A stretch of DNA of 64,000 bases from an uncultured bacterium (GCA_934644775.1 CAKUDB010000012.1:1-64000); one strand, 5' to 3'. Positions 51,944 through 61,703 are shown, counted from the stretch's first letter. Program-made: numbers and translations. Notes: generated from the sequence alone by a model not told the origin.

Positions 51944-52729
51944 TTAGAGATTATCGCGCCCCATTTTCACATGATTGTTATAATACTGGCCGTGATTTTG
52001 AGTAAAATGGCCATATTGAATAGCAAAGCGCGGGCAGCGGTGCAAACAGCCTAAACACATGATACATTCTTTCACTGTCCAAGTAGGCTTTTTATTTTTT
52101 AATTTTATAGCTTGTATAGGACATTTCTTGGCGCAAAAGCCGCAACCGATACACTTATTTTCTACGTGAAAATGTTTAGTTTGGCGCAAGTGGGGATAGA
52201 ATAAGCTTTTGCCCAGTTTAGCTATAAAGGTAGGCATTTTAAATCGCATAAAATCGCCACAGCAGCGCTCTTTTAGCTTATCGACAATAAAATTTATCTG
52301 CTCTTCAGCTTTATCGCTAATAGCTCTCACTTTTTGCTTATTACTTAAATCGAAAAATGGCGTCCAAGTATCGGGCATTTTAACGCTAAAAAAAGCAGCA
52401 ATAGGTAAACCTTGGGCACTCATCAATTCATTGGCGAAATAGCCTGTCTGCCCCGGAGTAGTACCGTAAGTTGCCGTAAAATATACATAAGGCTGACTGT
52501 CGCTGTCAGTTTCAAATCTGATTTTACTAAGAAACTCTTCCACTATAGAAGGTAAAGCCAGACAATAAGTAGGACAAACAATACCTAAAGGCTCGCCTTT
52601 AGGAAGTTTGTAGAGCAAATTGTTCCGATGTAAACATTCAGCTATATAGTAAGTTTCGTCGTTATATACTTTAGCTAAGCGCTCAGCTACATATTGGCTA
52701 TTTCCGGTAGCGGAAAAATAAAAAATCAT
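51944..52729 (-). CDS. EFR1-type flavodoxin/ferredoxin fusion protein
   Basis: The frame extends upstream, but AGGAGGG ten bases before ATG 52729 gives a 261-residue protein that starts as the family does (MIFYFSATGNSQYVAERLA, the FMN phosphate loop). The flavodoxin-like part covers about 1-150. The C-terminal part has two 4Fe-4S motifs: CIGCGFCAKKCP and CIMCLGCLHRCP. EFR1 proteins move electrons in anaerobes; the partner enzyme is unknown. No linked gene on the same strand. Confidence 0.88.
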   Translation of the reverse strand: MIFYFSATGNSQYVAERLAKVYNDETYYIAECLHRNNLLYKLPKGEPLGIVCPTYCLALPSIVEEFLSKIRFETDSDSQPYVYFTATYGTTPGQTGYFANELMSAQGLPIAAFFSVKMPDTWTPFFDLSNKQKVRAISDKAEEQINFIVDKLKERCCGDFMRFKMPTFIAKLGKSLFYPHLRQTKHFHVENKCIGCGFCAKKCPIQAIKLKNKKPTWTVKECIMCLGCLHRCPRFAIQYGHFTQNHGQYYNNHVKMGRDNL

Positions 52730-52988
52730 AGCAGCTCGGCCCTCCTTGTTCAGAGATTTTTTCATCTCGATTGGCCTCAATATTTGACGATCTTAGGCCA
52801 ATAACGACATAGTCTTTTCTTTCTAGAAAATAGTGGAGAAAAACTTCTTTTACTTGGTCTGAAAAGGGAATTAAGTTGGCAGCTTAAAGTGCTGAATCGA
52901 AAAGGTTAAAGAGAGCATTTTAGGGGGAAATGATCAAGAACGCCAAAATAAAGCGATAAGTTCAAAAAGTAAAAACTTAGGAGAGCGT

Positions 52989-53870
52989 ATGGCTGAACTT
53001 ATACAAGTTGCCGAGCATACATACTATATAGATTTATTATCTAAGGTTGGCCTTTATATTTCCGAACCGGGAGAAGCTATCCTTATTGACAGCAGCAATG
53101 CCGAATCGGTTAAAGTTATCAGTTCTATTTTGGATGAGCATAACTTAAAATTGCGTTGTATATTAAACACTCACTCTCATGCTGACCATATTGGCAGTAA
53201 CTATGCCTTACAAGAACGCTATCAATGTCCAATTTATGCCAGCGGTTTGGAAGTAGCTTTTATTAAAGATCCTCTGCTGGCGGCTTGTTACCTCTACGGT
53301 GGCTATCCTTATAAGGCTATGCGCCATCAATTCTTTATGGCTAAATCCAGTTGCTGTGAAGATATACAAAAGGCTCATTTACCCGAAGGCTTCGAGTTTA
53401 AAGTTCTCAGCGGTCATGCTATGCACATGACGGCTATCCGTACTCCTGATAATATTTGGTTTACTGGTGATATTGCTTGTGCTCCTGAAGTCTTGAAGCG
53501 TTATCCCATTGCTTTTACCTACAACACTACCAAATATCTAGAGTCGCTAGAAGAAGCCCGTCGCCTTGAAGGGGAGCTCTTTATTTGCGCTCACGCTAAG
53601 CCTATGGCCGATTTGAATTTATTGCTCGATTTTAATCGTCAAGTTATGGAAGGCTTATTTGAGGCTATTAAAGATAGCTGTGCTCAAGGGCCGAAAAATT
53701 TTGAGCTTATTGCCAAAGACGTTTTTGATCGTTATAAAATGCACGCCAGTCAGATGATCTACGGCAATTCGGCTCCGACTTTGCGCTCTCACATTACTCA
53801 TTTAGTCGATAGCCATCAACTAAAAGTAGTGGCCCAAGACAATATGATCAAGTTTGCCATTAAAAATTAA
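52989..53870 (+). CDS. MBL-fold metallo-hydrolase
   Basis: The 293-residue protein has the metal-binding NTHSHADHIGSNYALQ at about residues 59-75, a further His in VLSGHAMHMTAIR, the Asp of WFTGDIACAPEV and the His of CAHAKPM: a complete two-metal glyoxalase II-like site. About 70 extra C-terminal residues form a small helical domain. A substrate such as a thioester or phosphodiester cannot be chosen. AGGAGAG precedes ATG 52989. The following four plus-strand genes are close behind. Confidence 0.85.
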   Translation: MAELIQVAEHTYYIDLLSKVGLYISEPGEAILIDSSNAESVKVISSILDEHNLKLRCILNTHSHADHIGSNYALQERYQCPIYASGLEVAFIKDPLLAACYLYGGYPYKAMRHQFFMAKSSCCEDIQKAHLPEGFEFKVLSGHAMHMTAIRTPDNIWFTGDIACAPEVLKRYPIAFTYNTTKYLESLEEARRLEGELFICAHAKPMADLNLLLDFNRQVMEGLFEAIKDSCAQGPKNFELIAKDVFDRYKMHASQMIYGNSAPTLRSHITHLVDSHQLKVVAQDNMIKFAIKN

Positions 53871-53894
53871 GATAAAAGCGGGGAATCTTCGATT

Positions 53895-54422
53895 ATGGCT
53901 TTACCTTTTGATAAATTACAAACCGAGCGTTTAACTTTAGTTCCCAGCAGTATAGATTATTGTGATGATATTTACCGCGAATTTACTTCCGAAGTAGCTC
54001 GCTATATGATTCCCCAACCTTCTGAAGATAAGCAAGAGACTGTCAAATTCTTAGAAGAATGCCAGCAAGCTTTTGAATTAGCTACCGATTTAGAAGTAAT
54101 TATTTTAGATAGTAAAAGTGGCGAATTTTTGGGCTGTTTGGGAGTACTTGGTTTAAATAGAAAGACGCCTAGTTTAGGTTTATGGCTTAAAAAAAGTGCT
54201 TGGGGCCAGGGTTATGGCCAAGAAGCTGTGCGCTCTGTGTTGGATTGGCTAAGGCATTACAGGCAGTATCGCTATATACTTTATCCTGTAGATAGAGATA
54301 ATACGGCTAGCCGCCATTTAATCGAAAGTTGCGGAGGCGTTTTAGATAACGTCTACGCCGAAAAAAATACACTCGGTCGTGTACTGAATGTTTGTGAGTA
54401 TCATATCGATCTTAAACAGTAA
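53895..54422 (+). CDS. GNAT family N-acetyltransferase (RimJ/RimL-like)
   Basis: The 175-residue protein begins LQTERLTLVPSSIDY like ribosomal-protein acetyltransferases of the Acetyltransf_3 group. The acetyl-CoA loop is in LGLWLKKSAWGQGYGQEAVR, and the later YPVDRDNTASRHLIESCGGV is the usual final part. The substrate may be a protein N-terminus or a small amine. It lies 24 bases after the hydrolase gene. Confidence 0.88.
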   Translation: MALPFDKLQTERLTLVPSSIDYCDDIYREFTSEVARYMIPQPSEDKQETVKFLEECQQAFELATDLEVIILDSKSGEFLGCLGVLGLNRKTPSLGLWLKKSAWGQGYGQEAVRSVLDWLRHYRQYRYILYPVDRDNTASRHLIESCGGVLDNVYAEKNTLGRVLNVCEYHIDLKQ

Positions 54423-54499
54423 TTGGCTAATATCGCCTTTAGTTTTAATATCGCCTTTGGTTGTAAGTAAAATAATAATTATAAGGAGCAGAGTAAAAA

Positions 54500-55114
54500 A
54501 TGAAAGTTCTTTTAGTTAATGGCAGTCCGCGTCCTCAGGGGTGTACCTTTACAGCCCTTTCGGAAATGAAAGATCAATTTGAAAAATTAGGTATCGAGAC
54601 GGAAATTTTCCAAATTGGTGCTAAGCCTATTCGCGGTTGTATCGGCTGTCGTCAGTGTCGCAAGATTGGCAAGTGCATTTTCAATGATGATATAGCCAAC
54701 GCTTTATTAGAAAAAATGCTGGAAGCTGACGGTATCGTTTTAGGCAGTCCTGTCTATTTTGCCGGCCCCAATGGAGCTTTTTGTGCAGCTTTAGATCGTG
54801 TTATTTATGCTGCTCCCAATTTAAGTGATAAGGTTTGTGCGGCGGTAGTTAGTACTCGCCGCGGCGGCGCTAGCGCCGCTTATGATCGCTTAAATAAATA
54901 CTTCACAGCCAGAAATTGCCAAGTAGCTTCAGCCAGTTTCTGGAACTCTGTCCATGGCAATACTCCCGACGAAGTGCGCCAAGATTTGGAAGGTTTGCAA
55001 ACTTTGCGCAATTTAGCTATAAATATGGCCGCTATGTTGAAAAACCAACACCGTGAAGGTGCTTTCAAACCCGAACGCGATACCGCCAAAGTGCACACTA
55101 ATTTTATCCGCTAA
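54500..55114 (+). CDS. Flavodoxin-fold NAD(P)H-dependent oxidoreductase
   Basis: A 204-residue FMN reductase-like protein. The N-terminal KVLLVNGSPRPQGCTFTAL binds the FMN phosphate, CIGCRQCRKIGKCIFNDD is the Cys-rich element found in iron-sulfur flavoproteins and related reductases, and GIVLGSPVYFAGPNGAFCAA is the second flavin loop. Its redox partner is unknown. AAGGAG lies upstream of ATG 54500. Confidence 0.88.
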   Translation: MKVLLVNGSPRPQGCTFTALSEMKDQFEKLGIETEIFQIGAKPIRGCIGCRQCRKIGKCIFNDDIANALLEKMLEADGIVLGSPVYFAGPNGAFCAALDRVIYAAPNLSDKVCAAVVSTRRGGASAAYDRLNKYFTARNCQVASASFWNSVHGNTPDEVRQDLEGLQTLRNLAINMAAMLKNQHREGAFKPERDTAKVHTNFIR

Positions 55115-55194
55115 AATATATACAAAAATACTGATGTATTGCGGCGGCGCATTTACGTGCCGCCAGCTAAATTTTCTCTAGCAGACAATATTTG

Positions 55195-56310
55195 ATGTTT
55201 AATTTTTCTTTTAACCAACTGTCTGTAAAGCGCTGGACTGTCGGAGCGGCTGTCTTAGCTGTTTCTTGCTCTTTAACAGCTTGCAGTCGCTACTTTTCTG
55301 ACGGTGAAGCTCAAAATGCCAATAAAGTGGTAGTTTTGACGCCTTTTCCTAATGCTACAGCTGAGGAATTGGCAGCAGCTTTTACAGCTGAAACTGGTAT
55401 TCAAGTAGAACAAGTACTAGATAGCACTACTAAAATTTTGGCTCGTTTGCGTATAGAAAAGCGCAATCCACGCGGCGACGTTTGGTATAGTGGCGGAGGT
55501 TGCATTCCTTTTATGACCGCTGTCAAAGAAGATTTGCTCGCTCCTTATATCCCCAAAGAGCATAGCCAAATTCCGGAAAAACGCGGCAATTTAACTATGC
55601 GCGATAAATCTTGGCGTTGGTTGCCCTTAGCTATCGTTTCGCAAGGATATTGTTATAATCCGCAAGTTACGCCATATAGCGAAATACCTAAAACTTGGGA
55701 CGAATTGGCTTTATCAAAATGGAAAGGTCAAATCGAAATGTGGGATCCGGCTGACAGCGGTACTTCCATGTTATTTTTGGCTGCCGCTATTCAGCGCTAT
55801 AAAAAGCCCAATGGAGACGAAAGCGTCGGCTGGGAATATTTAACTAAGGTTTTCCATAATTTAAAACGCTACACTAGAGAAGGTAAGCCGGCCTTTTCTG
55901 TAGCTCGTGGTGATACAAAAATAGGTTTACATTTTGAAAGTCAGTATTTAGAATTTTTAGACCAACAGCGCAGTGATGATCAATTATCTCATGTACAAGA
56001 TAATATAGCCTGGTATTTGCCGCCGGAAAGTCCGGTTATTGCCGACGCTATTGCTTTAATAAAAGATTGTCCTCACCCTGAAAACGGTCGCCGTTTTATC
56101 GATTTTTGTTTATCTAGTGAAGGTCAGAAGATTATCAATGGTTATTTTTTTTCTATAGATCCAACTTTGCCTCCGCCTAAAGGTCTTAAAGAGGTAACTT
56201 TAGATACTTTGTTGGAGCGAGCTCAAAAGCTCGATTTGGAGTGGACAGCAGAAAATTACGACCGCTTGCGCAAGCAGTGGCAAAATACCGTTGAAGCTGC
56301 TAATAACTGA
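55195..56310 (+). CDS. ABC transporter substrate-binding lipoprotein, iron type
   Basis: ATG 55195 (a TTG precedes it in frame) begins a lipoprotein signal peptide with lipobox SCSLTACSR. The mature protein has the features of extracellular solute-binding proteins of the FutA/AfuA ferric iron group: VLTPFPNATAEELAAAF, RGDVWYSGGGCI, PKTWDELALSKWKGQIEMWD and ENGRRFIDFCLSSEGQK. It should bind ferric iron or a phosphonate-like anion. The ATPase gene follows after 15 bases, with no permease gene between or after. Confidence 0.86.
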   Translation: MFNFSFNQLSVKRWTVGAAVLAVSCSLTACSRYFSDGEAQNANKVVVLTPFPNATAEELAAAFTAETGIQVEQVLDSTTKILARLRIEKRNPRGDVWYSGGGCIPFMTAVKEDLLAPYIPKEHSQIPEKRGNLTMRDKSWRWLPLAIVSQGYCYNPQVTPYSEIPKTWDELALSKWKGQIEMWDPADSGTSMLFLAAAIQRYKKPNGDESVGWEYLTKVFHNLKRYTREGKPAFSVARGDTKIGLHFESQYLEFLDQQRSDDQLSHVQDNIAWYLPPESPVIADAIALIKDCPHPENGRRFIDFCLSSEGQKIINGYFFSIDPTLPPPKGLKEVTLDTLLERAQKLDLEWTAENYDRLRKQWQNTVEAANN

Positions 56311-56325
56311 CAAGAATAAGATGAT

Positions 56326-57450
56326 ATGAGTACTATAAAAATTGAACACTTAAAAAAGTCCTACGGTGACAGTTTGGCTGTCGATGATTTGTCTTTAGAG
56401 TTACAAGACGGAGAACTTTTTGCTTTGTTAGGTTCTTCTGGTTGTGGTAAAACTACTACCTTGCGCTGTATTGCTGGCTTGGAAGAATTAGATTCTGGCA
56501 AGATTTGTTTAGATGGAGAAGATATTTCCCAAATTCCAGCCTGTGATCGCGATTTTGGTATGGTTTTTCAAAATTATGCCCTTTTTCCTCATTTGAATAT
56601 AGCTGAGAATGTGGCCTATGGACTTATGGCTAAGCGCTATCGTCATGCGAATTTTTTAGGTAAGGCTGCAGTTCTGTGGCGCTCGGTTAGCGGCAGCTTA
56701 ACTGCTGAAGATAAAAAAGCTGTCCATGAAGTTTTGGAATTAGTTGAACTTAATGGTTATGCTTCACGTTTGCCTTCACAACTTTCCGGAGGACAACAGC
56801 AACGAGCCGCTTTAGCTAGAGCTTTAGTTACTAAGCCGAAAATTTTACTTTTTGATGAACCGCTTGGCGCTTTAGACGTAAAATTGCGCCTTAAAATGCG
56901 CGAAGAAATACGCAATATCCAACGCCGAGCCGGCATTACTGCTCTATATGTTACCCACGACCAAGAGGAGGCTTTGGCTGTTTCTGATCGCTTAGCCTTA
57001 ATGGATAAAGGCCAAATTGTGCAAATCGGTCAGCCAGAAGAGCTTTATTCCAAGCCAGCTAACAAATTTGCCGCCGAATTTATTGGCTTTGGCAATATTT
57101 TGGCTGCTACAGTAAATGAAGATAAAACGGTAAGCCTGGAGGGAGGCTTAGTATTGCAGAATATACAGGTGCCGCCAACTTTAGCTAAAGGTAAAATTTA
57201 CGCAGCTATACGCCCGGAAAAACTTAAGTTAAGTACCAACACTATTAACGGCAGCCCAAATTGTTTTACGGCTAAAGTTACTTCCCGCATGTTTATGGGC
57301 AACTTTATTAAATATACCGTTTTATGCCAAGGCCAAACTTTTACTGTAAATATTGCTGCCGATCAAGGTAAGAATGAAAAACAACCACAATTGGGACAAG
57401 AATTGATATTGTATATTCCGCCTGAAAGTGTAGTATTGGTAAAAAAATAA
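56326..57450 (+). CDS. ABC transporter ATP-binding protein, FbpC/PotA type
   Basis: A 374-residue ATPase: Walker A LLGSSGCGKTTTLRCIAG (about residues 35-52), Q-loop MVFQNYALFPHLNIAEN, signature QLSGGQQQRAALARALV, Walker B ILLFDEPLGALD, and the H-loop VTHDQEEAL. The C-terminal TOBE-like domain (about 245-374) is present. A 25-residue insertion (about 105-130) sits before the signature. It pairs with the iron-type binding protein, but the expected permease is absent from this window. Confidence 0.92.
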   Translation: MSTIKIEHLKKSYGDSLAVDDLSLELQDGELFALLGSSGCGKTTTLRCIAGLEELDSGKICLDGEDISQIPACDRDFGMVFQNYALFPHLNIAENVAYGLMAKRYRHANFLGKAAVLWRSVSGSLTAEDKKAVHEVLELVELNGYASRLPSQLSGGQQQRAALARALVTKPKILLFDEPLGALDVKLRLKMREEIRNIQRRAGITALYVTHDQEEALAVSDRLALMDKGQIVQIGQPEELYSKPANKFAAEFIGFGNILAATVNEDKTVSLEGGLVLQNIQVPPTLAKGKIYAAIRPEKLKLSTNTINGSPNCFTAKVTSRMFMGNFIKYTVLCQGQTFTVNIAADQGKNEKQPQLGQELILYIPPESVVLVKK

Positions 57451-57489
57451 TCGGTAGTTAAATTATATTGTGTCGTAAAAGGTTAAAGC

Positions 57490-57520
57490 AGATCCTTAAG
57501 CTATTTGAGGATCTTTTTTT
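57490..57520 (+). terminator. Terminator after the ABC ATPase
   Basis: AGATCCTTAA and TTTGAGGATCT form a stem, followed by seven Ts. Confidence 0.82.
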
Positions 57521-57526
57521 CTCCTG

Positions 57527-57900
57527 CTACTTCTCCATCAACCAATCGGCAATATCGACAATGCGGACGCCTTCGTATTGGTACTCTTCGTTTCCACTTC
57601 TAGCAATAACCATTTTAGGATAAGCGTCTCTTATTTTTAGCAAAGGAACTACTTCGCGCTGGAATGTTTTAGGAATACTTGTGTTATCAGATACTTGAAT
57701 ATAAAACTTTTTGCTACGACGTATAGCCACAAAATCTATTTCTTTCTTGTATAAGACGCCTACATATACTTCATAGCCACGACGCAATAATTCTATAGCT
57801 ACTATATTTTTCAAAACGCGACCATAATCCATATTTTTAGTGCCAAGCTTGGCGTAGCGGAAGGTATGATCGCATAAGTAGAATTTGTCGTTATATACTT
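57527..57900 (-). pseudogene. Remnant of a DUF4143-type AAA ATPase (C-terminal part)
   Basis: The minus-strand frame reads KVYNDKFYLCDHTFRYAKLG, then MDYGRVLKNIVAIELLRRGY and EVYVGVLYKKEIDFVA, the well-known C-terminal block of DUF4143 ATPases with the nuclease-like Asp of the EIDFVA strand. The N-terminal AAA domain is missing; upstream there is only an unrelated frame. A 101-residue piece could still be translated from ATG 57832. The gene seems truncated by the rearrangement that placed the hydrogenase operon next to it. Confidence 0.65.
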
Positions 57901-58025
57901 TGCTTCCGTTTTTCGATAGTAGAATTTTGCTAGAGGCCCGTTGATAGTAGGATTTTTAATAATATATTGTCGAAAGCGGAGGGCAAGGGATTGGAAGTTC
58001 AAAAGTTGGAAGGAGTGAAAGCCCT

Positions 58026-59861
58026 TTGAGCAGACTAGATATAAAAACTGCCAGCAAGGCGCAAACTGTTGTTGATCGCCTGTATAAGGACATGGAGCGT
58101 AGAATCGCCTCTAGTCCTCCAGGATTATGTCCCATTGATATGTCATTGACATTTTTGCAACTCTGCCATGCTCAGTCATGCGGTAAATGTGTACCCTGTC
58201 GTATCGGACTTGGGCAGCTTACCACACTTATGGGACAGGTTCTCGATGGTACTGGCACCATGCAAACCATCGACATTATTGAAAAAACAGCTCATGCGAT
58301 TGTCGCCTCTGCTGACTGCGCCATTGGACGCGATGCGGCTCAATTGGTGCTAAGCGGCTTTGAGGGCTTCTACGATGATTATGTGAATCATGTGCAGCAC
58401 CATCGCTGTCTGGCTTCGTTACAAAACCCGGTTCCTTGCGTATCGCTGTGTCCAGCTGGTGTCGATGTGCCTGGTTATATTGCTCTCGTACGCGAAGGAC
58501 GATATGCGGATGCCGTGCGCCTTATTCGCAAAGATAATCCCATGCCGGTTTCTTGCGCCTACATTTGTGAGCATCCGTGCGAGGCGCGCTGCCGCCGCAA
58601 TATGGTCGATGCCCCTATCAATATTCGTGGACTCAAGCGTTACGCAGTCGACAATGCAGGCAATGTGCCCAATCCTCCCTGTGCAGAAGATACTGGCAAG
58701 CGTGTAGCTATTATTGGTGGTGGCCCCAGCGGTCTTTCTTGTGCCTATTACCTGCGCCTTATGGGCCATGGTGTTACGATCTTTGAAGAGAAAAAGCAAC
58801 TTGGCGGTATGCTTCGCTACGGTATTCCGGCTTATCGTTTTCCTCGAGAAAAGCTGGATGCAGAAATCGCTTCTATTTTGGACTGTGGCATAGAAGTACA
58901 TACCAACGTCACTGTTGGAAAAGATATTCCCTTTGAACAGCTGCATAGAGATTATGATTGTCTTTACGTTGCTATCGGTGCCCATACGGACAAAAAGACC
59001 GGCATTCCAGGAGAAGACAGTAAAAATGTTATGTCAGCCGTGGAGATGTTGCGAGCTATTGGCGACGATGTAATGCCAGATTTTACTGGTAAGCATGTTG
59101 TGGTCATTGGTGGTGGCAATGTGGCTATGGATGTGACGAGAAGTTCTGTGCGCCTCGGTGCTGCCAGTGTTACTTGCGTTTATCGCCGAAGGATCGAGGA
59201 TATGACCGCTCTTCCCGACGAGGTACAAGGTGCCATTGCCGAGGGAGCAGAGATTCGTGAACTTTGTGCTCCTATGCGTATTGAAGCTAACGAAGATGGC
59301 GAAGCTACCGCTCTCTGGGTGCAGCCGCAAATTATAGGTTTTGCCGACAAAGCAGGCCGTCCGCGTCCAGAAACAGCAGCTCAGCCCGAAGAACGCATAC
59401 CTGCAGATATTATCGTTGTGGCCATTGGGCAAGGCGTGGAGATCGCCGGCTTCGCACAAACTGGTATTCCCATTCGCAGGGGAACATTTATGGTTGAGAG
59501 CTCCAGTCAAGTCGACAATATGGAGAACGTCTTTGCCGGCGGTGACTGTGTCACCGGCCCCGCTACCGCTATCCGAGCTATTGCGGCAGGTAAAGTTGCG
59601 GCCGCCAATATTGACGAGCAACTTGGTTTCCATCATGAGATTCGCACGGATGTGGAAATTCCCGCACCGCATCTTTCTGTATGCCCTGCGCGAGGTCGCG
59701 TCAATACTAAAGAACGTGAGGCTGCGCAGCGCAAATACGATTTTGAAGATATCGAATGTGGCATGACGCACGAAGAAGCCTGTGCAGAGAGTGCTCGCTG
59801 CTTACGTTGCGACCACTTTGGCTACGGCATCTTCAAAGGAGGGAGGATAGAAAGATGGTAA
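58026..59861 (+). CDS. GltD-like flavoprotein with NuoF-type Fe-S domain, hydrogenase partner
   Basis: A 611-residue electron-transfer subunit. Residues 45-120 match the C-terminal Fe-S domain of NuoF (SCGKCVPCRIG). From about 135 it is GltD-like: CPAGVDVPGYIALVREGRY, ICEHPCEARCRR for the Fe-S cluster, the FAD site VAIIGGGPSGLSCAYYLR, the NAD(P) site VVVIGGGNVAMDVTRSSVRL and VFAGGDCVTGPATAIRAIA. It should exchange electrons between NAD(P)H and the hydrogenase. It starts at TTG 58026 after AGGAG, and its last codons overlap the hydA start. Codon use (more C-ending and CTN leucine codons) differs from the neighbours. Confidence 0.87.
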   Translation: MSRLDIKTASKAQTVVDRLYKDMERRIASSPPGLCPIDMSLTFLQLCHAQSCGKCVPCRIGLGQLTTLMGQVLDGTGTMQTIDIIEKTAHAIVASADCAIGRDAAQLVLSGFEGFYDDYVNHVQHHRCLASLQNPVPCVSLCPAGVDVPGYIALVREGRYADAVRLIRKDNPMPVSCAYICEHPCEARCRRNMVDAPINIRGLKRYAVDNAGNVPNPPCAEDTGKRVAIIGGGPSGLSCAYYLRLMGHGVTIFEEKKQLGGMLRYGIPAYRFPREKLDAEIASILDCGIEVHTNVTVGKDIPFEQLHRDYDCLYVAIGAHTDKKTGIPGEDSKNVMSAVEMLRAIGDDVMPDFTGKHVVVIGGGNVAMDVTRSSVRLGAASVTCVYRRRIEDMTALPDEVQGAIAEGAEIRELCAPMRIEANEDGEATALWVQPQIIGFADKAGRPRPETAAQPEERIPADIIVVAIGQGVEIAGFAQTGIPIRRGTFMVESSSQVDNMENVFAGGDCVTGPATAIRAIAAGKVAAANIDEQLGFHHEIRTDVEIPAPHLSVCPARGRVNTKEREAAQRKYDFEDIECGMTHEEACAESARCLRCDHFGYGIFKGGRIERW

Positions 59862-61591
59862 CACTTGTTATTGATGGCAAAACTGTTAGCGTACCGGAGG
59901 GGACCAGTATCTTAGATGCGGCCCGCACAGTAAATATTGAAATTCCGACGCTTTGCTATCTCAAAGAACTTAACGAGATCGGTGCCTGCCGCATTTGTAT
60001 GGTAGAAATTGAAGGACAAGATACCTTTGTCGCCGCCTGTGATACTAAGGTTGGTGAGGGTATGGTTGTCCATACCAAGTCCCAGAAGGTTCGTATGACG
60101 CGCCGCGTGAACCTTCAGTTGTTAATTAGCCAGCACGACGTTAATTGCGTTAAATGTACACGCAGTGGTAATTGCAAGCTTCAGAAACTGGCCAACGATT
60201 ACAACTTGCTTAGTGCACCCTATGAGAAAAAATTGCGTCCGTCAACTGTCGATTACTCTGCGCCAATCTTGCGCTTTGATAATCGCTGTGTCAAGTGTAT
60301 GCGCTGTGTACAAGTTTGTGACAAGATGCAAAGTGTCCATATTTGGGACTTAGTTGGAACAGGCTCCCGTACTAATGTTGGTACGGTTAAATCTGATTGT
60401 CTCTCGAAATCTCTTTGTACTTACTGTGGTCAATGTGTCACCCATTGTCCCGTAGGCGCATTGGAAGAACGTGACGATACAGATCGCGTCTACAAGGTAC
60501 TTGCCGATCCGAAGCTAACTACCGTTGTGCAAGTTGCTCCCGCAGTTCGCGCCGCCTGGGCTGAGCATTTTAAGCTTAGTGCCGAGCAAGCGACTCCGGG
60601 TATACTGGCTTCTGCCCTTCGTGAATTGGGCTTCGATTATGTATTCGATACCAATTTCAGTGCCGATCTGACGATTATGGAAGAGGGCAGCGAATTTATC
60701 GAGCGGTTTACCCATAGGGATTCCTATACTTGGCCGATGTTTACCTCTTGCTGTCCCGGTTGGGTTAGGTTTGTAAAGGGGCAATTCCCGCAGTTTGCCA
60801 AGAATTTATCTACAGCAAAATCTCCGCAGCAAATGTTTGGTGCTGTGGCGAAAAGTTACTTTGCGGAAAAAGCTGGCCTTGACCCGAAGAATATTCGCGT
60901 CATCTCCGTTATGCCGTGTACCTCCAAGAAGGCGGAAGCTGAACTTCCGACAATGAAGAGCGCCTGTGGTGATCCGGATGTTGATATTGTTATTACCACA
61001 CGTGAATTGGTACGAATGCTTCGATGCTCAATGATCGACCCGACAACACTGGAAGAGAGTGGTTTCGATTCTCCCCTTGGTTCCGGTACAGGTGCGGCGG
61101 TTATTTTTGGTGCTACTGGAGGCGTGATGGATGCAGCCTTACGCAGTGCCTATTATCTGGTAACAGGTAAGAATCCCAATCCCGATGCGTTTTCAGCTGT
61201 GCGTGGTATGCAAGGCTGGAAAGAAGCTAACTTCGAGATTCCGGGAGCCGGTTCTATCCGTACAGCGGTTGTGAGCGGTTTAGCTAACACAAGGAAGCTT
61301 ATGGAAGCTATTCAGTCCGGTAGTGTGCGTTACGATTTTGTTGAAGTTATGGCTTGTCCGGGCGGTTGCGCTGGTGGCGGTGGTCAGCCGATTCACGATG
61401 GAGAAGAGTGCGCAGAACAGCGCGGAAATGTGCTCTGGAATCTCGATCACAATGCAACTCTTCGCTTCTCGCACGAAAACCCGGATGTGCAAGTACTTTA
61501 CAAAGAATATTTGGGCAGTCCTCTGTCTAAGCGATCCCACCATTTGTTGCATACCGATATTGACGGTTGGCAAATGCCCCAGGAATCGTAA
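59855..61591 (+). CDS. hydA: [FeFe] hydrogenase catalytic subunit, group A2-like
   Basis: It makes or consumes H2. From ATG 59855 (GGAGG upstream; the frame is open further left) the 578-residue protein has a 2Fe-2S domain (CYLKELNEIGACRICMVE), a His/Cys cluster (HDVNCVKCTRSGNC), two 4Fe-4S sites (CVKCMRCVQVCD; CTYCGQCVTHCP) and the H-cluster motifs TSCCPGW, MPCTSKKAEA and ACPGGCAGGGGQP, all intact. With the GltD-like gene it overlaps by seven bases, it matches the glutamate-synthase-linked group A2 arrangement. The maturases HydE, HydF and HydG are not in the window. Confidence 0.95.
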   Translation: MVTLVIDGKTVSVPEGTSILDAARTVNIEIPTLCYLKELNEIGACRICMVEIEGQDTFVAACDTKVGEGMVVHTKSQKVRMTRRVNLQLLISQHDVNCVKCTRSGNCKLQKLANDYNLLSAPYEKKLRPSTVDYSAPILRFDNRCVKCMRCVQVCDKMQSVHIWDLVGTGSRTNVGTVKSDCLSKSLCTYCGQCVTHCPVGALEERDDTDRVYKVLADPKLTTVVQVAPAVRAAWAEHFKLSAEQATPGILASALRELGFDYVFDTNFSADLTIMEEGSEFIERFTHRDSYTWPMFTSCCPGWVRFVKGQFPQFAKNLSTAKSPQQMFGAVAKSYFAEKAGLDPKNIRVISVMPCTSKKAEAELPTMKSACGDPDVDIVITTRELVRMLRCSMIDPTTLEESGFDSPLGSGTGAAVIFGATGGVMDAALRSAYYLVTGKNPNPDAFSAVRGMQGWKEANFEIPGAGSIRTAVVSGLANTRKLMEAIQSGSVRYDFVEVMACPGGCAGGGGQPIHDGEECAEQRGNVLWNLDHNATLRFSHENPDVQVLYKEYLGSPLSKRSHHLLHTDIDGWQMPQES

Positions 61592-61655
61592 TTTGCACTA
61601 AAAATCGTTATTTCGGGGCATAAAAGTATACCTTGACAGTAATGGTATATAAATA

Positions 61656-61703
61656 GGGCTTGTTGTCTACTTAGTGTAGAGAATAAGCCCTTGTTGTTTT
61701 TTT
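61656..61703 (+). terminator. Terminator of the hydrogenase operon
   Basis: GGGCTT (61656-61661) pairs with AAGCCC (61685-61690), with an inner TCTAC/GTAGA stem. TTGTTGTTTTTTT follows. Confidence 0.8.
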
